Below the pieces are notes generated by a model. It saw only the letters and a program-made list of their open reading frames with translations. It was not told the origin of the DNA and ran no database searches. From NCBI GenBank assembly GCA_963705545.1, contig CAVPJX010000001.1, forward strand, positions 620,001 through 684,000: a DNA stretch of 64,000 nt. The letters run 5' to 3'. Within the stretch, counting starts at the first letter, position 1; the number at the start of each line of letters is the position of its first letter. The DNA comes from DATBLY01 sp963705545. GTDB lineage: Bacteria; Actinomycetota; UBA4738; HRBIN12. Of the stretch, positions 52,462-59,443 are shown piece after piece. The position numbers and the translations under genes are program-made.

Positions 52462-53451
52462 CTACAGCTCGAACCGCGTGCCGACGCTGTTCGGGACGAA
52501 CGCGTCCGGCATCGTGGCCGCCAGCCGATGCACCGCCTTCCACCCCGTGCAGTGGCCGGGCACGACGACCTCCGGGACCTCGGCGCGCAGGGCGTCGATC
52601 GTGGTCGGGATGTTGCGCTCGAACAGGCCGCCGGTCAGGTGGAAGCCGCCCACGATCGCGTAGACGTGCGGCAGGCCGGTCAGCTTCTTCGCGTAGCGGA
52701 CGATGTTCACGATGCCGGAGTGTCCGCACCCGGTCAGGACGACCAGCCCCTTCCCCTCGACGTGGGCGATCAGGGCCTGGTCGTCGAGGATCAAGGGGTC
52801 GGGCTCCCACCGCTCATCGCGGAACGCCTGATGGATCGGGAACCCCGTCTCGAAGTCCGTCGTCCGGTCGACCTCGCCGGTGATCAGCACCGAGCCGTCC
52901 AGCAGGAACGACGGTCGCCGGTCCTCCACGATCTGGAACCCGACGCCCTCCAGGGCGGCGCGGCTCGTCGCCGGCAGCTCGAACGGCTCCCGGCCCGGGA
53001 GCTCGATCCGCCGGCGCGTCCAGAACTCCGGGTGGATCAGCACCGGCAGATCGGTCCGCCCGAGCCGTCGCATCAGCCCGTCCAGGCCGGTGACGTGATC
53101 GAAGTGCCCGTGCGAGAGCACGATCGCCTCGAACGACTCCGGCGAGATCTGCAGCCGGTCGAGGTTGCCGATCAGCCCGTCGGGCGTGACGCCGGCGTCG
53201 AAGAGGATCCGGTGGGTCTCCCCCGCCTTCACGACCTCGACCAGGACCGAGTACCCGTGCTCCGCGTGGAGGAAGTCGACCGCCTTGCCGCCCTCCGAGA
53301 CGTCGGACGGGATCGGCCGGAGCGGGGCCGAGGATCCCATCGGCCCCCATCGCTTCACGAACCCCTCGTCCGGCATCAAGGCGTCCGAGGTGTTGTCGAT
53401 CAGGGTCGTGATCCGGACGGCGTCCACCGGCGCCAGGGCGATCGGCTCCAC
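52462..53451 (-). CDS. Metallo-beta-lactamase-fold hydrolase
   Basis: A 329 aa MBL-fold protein. ILFDAGVTPDGLIGNLDRLQ precedes the zinc motif VLSHGHFDHVTGLDGL (HxHxDH); further metal-contacting His residues lie in VVLTGCGHSGIVNIVRYAKK and YAIVGGFHLTGG. The H-S-G-I-V-N segment is typical of the group annotated as dihydropterin-aminobenzene-phosphate synthase-like MBL proteins (TIGR/COG1237 type). The actual substrate is unknown. It appears cytoplasmic, without signal peptide, and is transcribed alone. Confidence 0.88.
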   Translation of the reverse strand: MEPIALAPVDAVRITTLIDNTSDALMPDEGFVKRWGPMGSSAPLRPIPSDVSEGGKAVDFLHAEHGYSVLVEVVKAGETHRILFDAGVTPDGLIGNLDRLQISPESFEAIVLSHGHFDHVTGLDGLMRRLGRTDLPVLIHPEFWTRRRIELPGREPFELPATSRAALEGVGFQIVEDRRPSFLLDGSVLITGEVDRTTDFETGFPIHQAFRDERWEPDPLILDDQALIAHVEGKGLVVLTGCGHSGIVNIVRYAKKLTGLPHVYAIVGGFHLTGGLFERNIPTTIDALRAEVPEVVVPGHCTGWKAVHRLAATMPDAFVPNSVGTRFEL

Positions 53452-53520
53452 GGCGCGACCCTACCGCCCGTCGTTCCGGCGGGCGCCATACCGCATCGAC
53501 GGCGATACCGTGACGTCTCG

Positions 53521-53934
53521 ATGGACGGCACCGAGTTCCCGATCCGCTACTCCCCCAGGCTGTACTGGATCTTCTGGCCGATGCTGCTCGGGACCCGGCA
53601 CTCCGAGGTGCGCCTGACGCGAACGGAGCTGTACGTCCGGATGGGGTGGGCATTCGAGGCGAGGATCCCGCGCGCGTCGATCCGGACCGCGTCCCGCTGG
53701 CACGACTGGCCGTGGGCGATCGGCGTGCACGGGAACTTCCGGGGCTCCTGGCTCGTGAACGGTTCGGCGACCGGCCTGGTCCAGCTGACGATCGATCCGC
53801 CGGCGAACGGTCGGACGGCGTTCGTCCGGCTCACGATCCGGTGGCTCGGCCTCGGGCTGCAGGACCCGGACGGGTTCCTCGCGGTGCTCGGCGTGCCGGA
53901 GGGGCACGGGCCGGGGGGGCCGGCTTCGAGGTGA
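53521..53934 (+). CDS. Hypothetical protein, 137 aa
   Basis: A 137 aa beta-rich protein rich in Trp and Arg: FPIRYSPRLYWIFWPMLLGT, VRLTRTELYVRMGWAFEARI, SRWHDWPWAIGVHGNFRGSW. The pattern, a strand-rich domain that looks PH-like, recurs in uncharacterised actinobacterial proteins, but I cannot name the family. TACCGT ends nine bases before the ATG at 53,521, so the mRNA may be nearly leaderless. It is divergent from the MBL gene. Confidence 0.6.
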   Translation: MDGTEFPIRYSPRLYWIFWPMLLGTRHSEVRLTRTELYVRMGWAFEARIPRASIRTASRWHDWPWAIGVHGNFRGSWLVNGSATGLVQLTIDPPANGRTAFVRLTIRWLGLGLQDPDGFLAVLGVPEGHGPGGPASR

Positions 53935-54032
53935 TCGCAGGGCCCGATCCTGGGTAAGCGCCTTCCGGACCGGACCCCGCGGCATCGACGCGCTCGCCCG
54001 ACACCCCGACGTTCGGCCGCCGACGACCTGGC

Positions 54033-54060
54033 TGTAACAGCCGAGCGGGGCTCCGCGTCT
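54033..54060 (+). promoter_or_regulatory. ECF-type promoter 1 (sigma gene autoregulation)
   Basis: TGTAACA (54,033-54,039), a 16-base spacer and CGTCT (54,056-54,060). It lies just before the ECF sigma gene and matches the motifs at 55,945 and 57,972 in both boxes and spacing. The pattern is that of an ECF sigma recognition site, here implying that the sigma factor controls its own gene. Confidence 0.75.
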
Positions 54061-54075
54061 ATGCTCGTGGGAGCT

Positions 54076-54579
54076 GTGGCGAACGACCCGTCGCTCGGGC
54101 CCGCCGGCGCGGAGGTCTTCGAGTCGTTCTTCGCGAAGAACTACGAGCTCGTCCTCCGCACGATGTACCTCGTCACGGGCGATCGAGGGGAAGCCGAAGA
54201 CCTCGCGCAGGAGTCGTTCGTCAAGGCGTTCGAGCGCTGGGACCGCATCCGGCGGATGGACAACCCCTCGGGGTACGTCTACCGCATGGCGCTCAACGGT
54301 TATCGGAGCCGACTTCGGCGCATCGGAGTCGCCGCACGACGATCCGTATCAGTGGGGGAATCCGACCCCATCTCCGAGAGCGACGACCGTGATGCGATCC
54401 GTCGGGCACTCGCCAAGCTTCCCGACGCGCAGCGCGAGGTGGTCGTCCTCATCGAGTGGCTCGGGATGACCAGCGAGGAAGCGGGGAAGGTCCTGGGTGT
54501 GTCGCCGGGTGCCGTCCGGGTCCGGCTCACCCGCGCGAAGCAAGCCCTCCGATTCATGAGCGAAGGGGCGCCCGCATGA
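54076..54579 (+). CDS. ECF-type RNA polymerase sigma factor
   Basis: A 167 aa sigma-70 family factor with only regions 2 and 4. Region 2: FFAKNYELVLRTMYLVTGDR, EAEDLAQESFVKAFERWDRI. Region 4: LPDAQREVVVLIEWLGMTSE, EAGKVLGVSPGAVRVRLTRA. I chose the GTG at 54,076 behind GGAG, because the upstream ATG at 54,061 touches the -10 element of promoter 1. Its TGA overlaps the start of the anti-sigma-like gene (ATGA). It probably recognises the GTAAC-N16-CGTCT motif found before itself and two nearby secreted-protein genes. Confidence 0.92.
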   Translation: MANDPSLGPAGAEVFESFFAKNYELVLRTMYLVTGDRGEAEDLAQESFVKAFERWDRIRRMDNPSGYVYRMALNGYRSRLRRIGVAARRSVSVGESDPISESDDRDAIRRALAKLPDAQREVVVLIEWLGMTSEEAGKVLGVSPGAVRVRLTRAKQALRFMSEGAPA

Positions 54580-55949
54580 GCGAGCTCCAGGGCATCCTCG
54601 ATCGCGAGGCCCGGCGCGTCTCCGCGGATCCGAGCGCGCTCGAGGCCGTGTTGCATCGCGTCGACCGTCGACGTCGCAACCGTCGCGTCGCGACGGCGGT
54701 GTTCGTGCTCGTCCTGGCCGCGGTGGCGCTGGGCACCCTCGTGAAGGCGTTCGAGCGGAGCGAGCCGAGGCCCGCCCTCCCCCCGAAGATCACGGCACAG
54801 AACGTGGCCCGACTGCAGATGGCATGGACCGCGACCGAACCAGGGGGTTGCTGTCCGACGGCGACGGTGTCAGGAGATCGCGTGTACGTCGGCGGTCGTA
54901 GGGAGCTCTCCGCGTATCCGACCGCCTGTCAGACCGGTGGGACGACCTGCGAACCGCTCTGGTCCGGGTCCATCGACCATGTCAGGCACTACCTGACCGC
55001 CCCCGCGGTCGGCGATGGGATCGTGGTCGTAGCTGACCGACTCCATGTGTACGCCTTCCCGGTCGATTGCGCCACCGGCGGCGCCACGTGCCGACCGACC
55101 TGGATCGCGAGCCCTCCCACGCACGACGTGAGTGGCCCAGCTCATCCGTATCGAGGGGAGCTCCTCGATGCGGTCACGCCCCCAGCCGTCGCGAACGGGC
55201 TCGTCTTCGCTGGCAACTGGGACGAGACGAGGGCCTATCCGGTGGACTGCCAGAACCCGTGTCAGCCGGTCTGGGTCGGACCTGGGTCGGGGATCCCCGC
55301 CGCGGTCGACGGCGTCTTGTACGCATCAGATCTCCATCGCGTCTACGCATGGTCGATCGACTGCATCGCTGCCGGCGGGCGATGCGATCCGCTCTGGTTC
55401 GCACCGGTGCGCGGGCTCCCGGCGTGGCCGAGCCCACCGAGCGTCTCTGACGGGGTCGTGTACTTCGGGTCGGGGGACCGCGTGTATGGGTTCCCGGTCG
55501 ACTGCGCCACCGACGGTGAACGATGCGACCCGGTCTGGATCGGGGCGACCGAGGAACCCAGCGGGCGTGTCGTCTCTTGGGCCGTCGATGACGGGGTGGT
55601 GTTCGTCGGGGCGACGACCAAGGATCATCTGTATCAAGGCGCACCGGGAGACGTCTTCGCATTCCTGGAAGACTGCGCCGAGATCGATTGCGATCCGATC
55701 TGGACGGCACGACTCGACGGGGACCCTTGGCTGACCGCGAGGAACGGCGTGCTCTTCGCCGCAACCTATGGAGGTTCGTTCTTCGCGTATGCCACCCAGT
55801 GCCCAGTGTTGGGTGGGACATGCGAGCCCCTCTGGAAGACCACCACCTTCGACCATGGACTGATCTTCGATCACGTCACCATGAACGACGCCTCGGTCTG
55901 CGCGGCGAGTGACAAGGCTCAGGTGTACTGCTTCGCGATCCCCCCGTAA
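54576..55949 (+). CDS. Putative anti-sigma/sensor protein with Cys-paired extracellular propeller
   Basis: A 457 aa protein translationally coupled to the ECF sigma gene. Residues 1-38 are cytoplasmic and helical (LQGILDREARRVSADPSALE), 39-57 a transmembrane helix (ATAVFVLVLAAVALGTLV), and the rest is an extracytoplasmic PQQ-like propeller. Seven blades carry a short Cys pair followed by P-x-W, for example AFPVDCATGGATCRPTW and AYPVDCQNPCQPVW. The cytoplasmic part is shorter than known zinc anti-sigma domains and has no HxxxCxxC. The role as sigma-binding sensor is inferred from coupling and topology. Confidence 0.75.
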   Translation: MSELQGILDREARRVSADPSALEAVLHRVDRRRRNRRVATAVFVLVLAAVALGTLVKAFERSEPRPALPPKITAQNVARLQMAWTATEPGGCCPTATVSGDRVYVGGRRELSAYPTACQTGGTTCEPLWSGSIDHVRHYLTAPAVGDGIVVVADRLHVYAFPVDCATGGATCRPTWIASPPTHDVSGPAHPYRGELLDAVTPPAVANGLVFAGNWDETRAYPVDCQNPCQPVWVGPGSGIPAAVDGVLYASDLHRVYAWSIDCIAAGGRCDPLWFAPVRGLPAWPSPPSVSDGVVYFGSGDRVYGFPVDCATDGERCDPVWIGATEEPSGRVVSWAVDDGVVFVGATTKDHLYQGAPGDVFAFLEDCAEIDCDPIWTARLDGDPWLTARNGVLFAATYGGSFFAYATQCPVLGGTCEPLWKTTTFDHGLIFDHVTMNDASVCAASDKAQVYCFAIPP

Positions 55950-55972
55950 CGAACAGGATCCTCCGCGCGTCT
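55945..55972 (+). promoter_or_regulatory. ECF-type promoter 2 (before the propeller-esterase gene)
   Basis: CGTAACG (55,945-55,951), a 16-base spacer and CGTCT (55,968-55,972). The first box overlaps the stop codon TAA of the sensor gene. The transcript would have a leader of about 120 bases to the ATG at 56,097. Confidence 0.7.
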
Positions 55973-56096
55973 TCATTTCGCGCATCCGTCATCGCCAACG
56001 TCGTCGCCTTCATCACGTTTAGCCGAGCTGGCTCCAGGCGTTCGTCCGGCGTCGATCGGCACGTGCGCCGTGGCGAGGCGAACGGCAGGAGGAGCC

Positions 56097-57920
56097 ATGA
56101 GGATCACGCGGAAAGCCCTTTCGGTCGTGTTGATCGCAGTGCTCGCCTCGAGCGGGGTCACGTCGATCGGCACCGCTGCGCCGCGACGTCAGCGGTTCTC
56201 CGACGTGGTCTCCCGGACCCGGATCCCGTTCCAGCCTCTCGCTATCGCCGATGGCTTCGGATCGATCTGGGTCGCGACCGACCTGGGGGTCTCCGAGGTG
56301 AACCCAGACACCGGAGAGATCGTCGCGCATGTGAGCGTGGGCGCCGTCGGGAGCGTCGCCACAGGTCGCACCGGGGTCTTCATCTCCAGCTACGCGAACG
56401 ACCGCGTCGCACGGGTCGATCCCTCCACCAACGAGATCCTCTGGTCGACAGAGGTCCCGGGACCGCTCCGGCTCGCCCTGGGGGCGGGTGCGTTGTGGGC
56501 GTGGAGCCCGGTCGTGGGCACGCTGAGCCGGATCGCGCCCTCCGACGGCGATGTCGACGCCACGATCACGATCGACCGACACGTCCCCGCGGCCGTTGGC
56601 GTCGGCGGTGAACCCGACGACCACGGGTTCGCGACCGGCCTGGCCGTCGGCGCGGGATCCGTATGGGTCGGGAGCCGGGTCTCCGGGAGGCTCGTACGCG
56701 TCGACCCTTCGACCGATCGCGTGGTCGCGCGGATCCACACGCGCGGCTCGAACCCCTACGGGATCGCGGTGGGCGGCGGCGTGGTCTGGGTGACCGACTA
56801 CGGAACCGACACGAACGGATACGTCGACGCGACGCTCCTCAGCGGGGTCGATCCGTCGACCCAGCGGATCCGTTCCTATCCGCTCCACGACTACGGGAAC
56901 CAGGTCGTCGTGAGCGATGGGTCCGTGTGGGTCTCGACCCTCCACGGGCTCCTCCGCCTCGATCCGCACCACGGCCGACTCACTCGCATGATGGTCGCGG
57001 GCCTCCCGCCGTTCCCCTCGTTCGGACTGTGGGCGATCGCGGCGGGGTCGGGCCGTGTATGGGCGGCAACGATGAGCTTCGAGCTCGGGGTCGACGAAGT
57101 CCTGTATCAGATCGACCCGGAACGATCACGCCATGGCCCCTCACTCCCTCGGATCATCGAGCCCACCCCGGGCATCCTTCCCGTGAGCATCTCGCAGGGG
57201 GTACCGATGACGTCGGGGCACTTATGCTCCGTGCCGGGCCCTGACTGCAGGCAGTTCGCCGACGTCTACGCGCCGAGCGGACCCGGAACCCACCCGGTGG
57301 TCGTCCTCGCTCACGAGTACTGCGGTCAGGCCGGCTGCAAGCGCTACCTCGACCTGCTCGCGGCCGTCTTGTCCGTCGACGGGGCCGTGGTCTTCAACGC
57401 GGAGTTCGGGGATCCCCAGAACGGGAACTCACATGGATGGCTGAAGACGAGGGATCTCGCCTGCGCGATCCGGTTCGCCCGGTCGCGAGCCGCTTCCTAC
57501 GGAGGCGACCCGTCGCGAGTGACGTTGGTGAGCCATCTCTCAGCCTCGTGGAGTGCCGCGACCGTCGCGCTGGACGGTGACGCGCACGTCGGCGACGACT
57601 GCCTAGCGACGGAGGGCTCCGCATCGCCGGATGCCTTCGTCGGGATCGCGGACGCTCCGAACCAGGGTCACACCCCGGAGCTCGGAGGCAACCCCGATCT
57701 TCGGGTGCGCATGATCATCGGGAGCCGCGATGCCGCGGTTGTTCCGGCAGCGTTCCGTCGTGTCAACGAGTTCGTCGGTGCGCTCACGCTGGCCGGATAC
57801 GACGCCACGCTCACGATCGCGCGGCACGGGGCGTTCGCGTGGTCACCGGCGACCCACAGCAACATCGATGTCGGTTCGAGCTATCCGACGATCCGGACGA
57901 TCCTGGATGTCGCCACGTAG
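56097..57920 (+). CDS. Secreted propeller-esterase fusion protein
   Basis: A 607 aa exported protein: signal peptide (SVVLIAVLASSGVTSIGTAA), a seven-bladed propeller of the NHL/Vgb type (SIWVATDLGVSEVNPDTGEI; SVWVGSRVSGRLVRVDPSTD; YGIAVGGGVVWVTDYG) and, from about residue 385, an alpha/beta-hydrolase domain (HPVVVLAHEYCGQAGCKRYL). The nucleophile elbow reads LVSHLSASWSA, with Ser482 in place but both flanking Gly of GxSxG replaced. A late His in IARHGAFAW could complete the triad. It may bind a surface ligand and hydrolyse an ester. The ATG at 56,097 follows CAGGAGGAG. Predicted member of the ECF regulon. Confidence 0.75.
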   Translation: MRITRKALSVVLIAVLASSGVTSIGTAAPRRQRFSDVVSRTRIPFQPLAIADGFGSIWVATDLGVSEVNPDTGEIVAHVSVGAVGSVATGRTGVFISSYANDRVARVDPSTNEILWSTEVPGPLRLALGAGALWAWSPVVGTLSRIAPSDGDVDATITIDRHVPAAVGVGGEPDDHGFATGLAVGAGSVWVGSRVSGRLVRVDPSTDRVVARIHTRGSNPYGIAVGGGVVWVTDYGTDTNGYVDATLLSGVDPSTQRIRSYPLHDYGNQVVVSDGSVWVSTLHGLLRLDPHHGRLTRMMVAGLPPFPSFGLWAIAAGSGRVWAATMSFELGVDEVLYQIDPERSRHGPSLPRIIEPTPGILPVSISQGVPMTSGHLCSVPGPDCRQFADVYAPSGPGTHPVVVLAHEYCGQAGCKRYLDLLAAVLSVDGAVVFNAEFGDPQNGNSHGWLKTRDLACAIRFARSRAASYGGDPSRVTLVSHLSASWSAATVALDGDAHVGDDCLATEGSASPDAFVGIADAPNQGHTPELGGNPDLRVRMIIGSRDAAVVPAAFRRVNEFVGALTLAGYDATLTIARHGAFAWSPATHSNIDVGSSYPTIRTILDVAT

Positions 57921-57971
57921 AAAGGTCCGTCCATGACCTCGGTGGAGGACCTCCGTACGAGGATGCGGCGA

Positions 57972-57999
57972 TGTAACGAACCAGCGCCACCAGGCGTCT
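57972..57999 (+). promoter_or_regulatory. ECF-type promoter 3 (before the ELW-repeat gene)
   Basis: TGTAACG (57,972-57,978), a 16-base spacer and CGTCT (57,995-57,999), about 60 bases before the ATG at 58,060. It has the same boxes and the same spacing as promoters 1 and 2. Confidence 0.75.
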
Positions 58000-58059
58000 C
58001 AGGATGGGTATGCGGTAAGCGAGCCAACTTGGGAGGCGTCGAGAGATGAGCCGGACGGG

Positions 58060-59430
58060 ATGATGCCGAGGCCACTGGCGACGCGAGTCGTTTCATGCGT
58101 TACGACGGCGGCGTGCGTCGTGCTGGCGGGGCTAACGGTGCCACCTGCCAGCGCGCAGCCCAAAGCCATGCGGGTTCGGCTGGTGAAGGACATCAACCCC
58201 AGCGGCGACTCGCGACCCTCGTTCCTCCACGATGTCGGGGGCACCCTCTTCTTCCAAGCGAAGGACGGCGGGCATGGCCTCGAACTGTGGAAGAGTGACG
58301 GCACGGGGTCCGGCACGGTCATGATCAAGGACATCAACCAGAGCGGCGGATCCAACACGCTGTTCATCACCGACGTCGGCGGGACCGCGTATTTCCCAGC
58401 CGACGACGGCAGGCATGGGCGCGAGTTGTGGAAGAGCGACGGGACGAAGGCCGGCACGGTGATGGTCAAGGACATCAACCCGAACGGGGATTCCGAGCCG
58501 CTGCTCTCCACCAACGTCGACGGGACGCTCTTCTTCTGGGCCGACGACGGCATCCATGGGACCGAACTGTGGACGAGCGACGGCACGAAGGCCGGCACGG
58601 TGATGGTCAAGGACATCAACCCGAACGGCAGCTCGAACCCCTACGGGATCGCCTTCGGCGGATTGTTCCTGTTCATTGCGAACGACGGGATCCATGGGAC
58701 CGAACTGTGGAAGAGCGACGGCACCGGGGCTGGGACCGTGATGGTCGAGGACATCGACCCTGGGACGACGGGCTCGCAGCCGAACCTCCTCACCGATATC
58801 GACGGGACGCTGTACTTCGGCGCGGACGACGGTATGCACTCGAACGAGCTATGGAGGAGCGACGGCACGGAGGCCGGCACGGTGATGGTCAAGGACATCA
58901 ACCCGAACGGCGTCGCGAACCCTCGCAGCTTCGTGAGCGTCGGCGGGATCGTGTACTTCCAGGCGGACGACGGCGTTCATGGGACGGAACTATGGAGGAG
59001 CGACGGCACCGAGACCGGGACGATGATGGTGAAGGACATCAATGCCAGCGGGGACGCGAAGCCAAGAGGCCTGACCGACCTCGGCGGAACCCTCCTCTTC
59101 GCTGCGTACGACGGATCGCATGGGAAGGAGTTGTGGCGCAGCGACGGTACGGACGCCGGCACGGTGATGGTCAAGGACGTCGATCCCAACGCGGGTGCGA
59201 ACGTCGACTGGCTCTTCACCACCGACGGTACGTTGTACTTCACGGCCGACGATGGCATCCATGGGAACGAGCTGTGGAGGAGCGACGGCACGGGGGCCGG
59301 TACGGCACTGGTGAAGGACATCGATCCTCACGGGAGTTCGAACCCCGGCTTCTTCGCCGACGTCGACGGGACGGTGTTCTTCCGGGCAGACGACGGCACC
59401 TACGGGCTCGAGCTCTGGAGGATCGGCTAG
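58060..59430 (+). CDS. Secreted ELWxSDGT-repeat protein
   Basis: A 456 aa exported protein: signal peptide ending near PPASAQP, then nine tandem repeats of about 46 residues. Each repeat ends HGxELWxSDGTxxGT and is followed by VMVKDINPNG. These ELWxxDGT repeats form propeller-like beta structures in secreted or surface proteins of many bacteria; their ligands are mostly unknown. The Asp/Gly-rich turns could bind calcium. Repeats are similar at DNA level too, so copy number may vary. It has ECF-type promoter 3 upstream. Two ATGs in a row at 58,060 and 58,063 are possible starts. Confidence 0.85.
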   Translation: MMPRPLATRVVSCVTTAACVVLAGLTVPPASAQPKAMRVRLVKDINPSGDSRPSFLHDVGGTLFFQAKDGGHGLELWKSDGTGSGTVMIKDINQSGGSNTLFITDVGGTAYFPADDGRHGRELWKSDGTKAGTVMVKDINPNGDSEPLLSTNVDGTLFFWADDGIHGTELWTSDGTKAGTVMVKDINPNGSSNPYGIAFGGLFLFIANDGIHGTELWKSDGTGAGTVMVEDIDPGTTGSQPNLLTDIDGTLYFGADDGMHSNELWRSDGTEAGTVMVKDINPNGVANPRSFVSVGGIVYFQADDGVHGTELWRSDGTETGTMMVKDINASGDAKPRGLTDLGGTLLFAAYDGSHGKELWRSDGTDAGTVMVKDVDPNAGANVDWLFTTDGTLYFTADDGIHGNELWRSDGTGAGTALVKDIDPHGSSNPGFFADVDGTVFFRADDGTYGLELWRIG

Positions 59431-59443
59431 CCCGCCTTCGCCA

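Noticed and set aside
58180..59420. CRISPR-like or tandem DNA repeat array
   Set aside because: The repeats are about 140 bases, in frame and coding (ELWxSDGT units); there are no short direct repeats with spacers.
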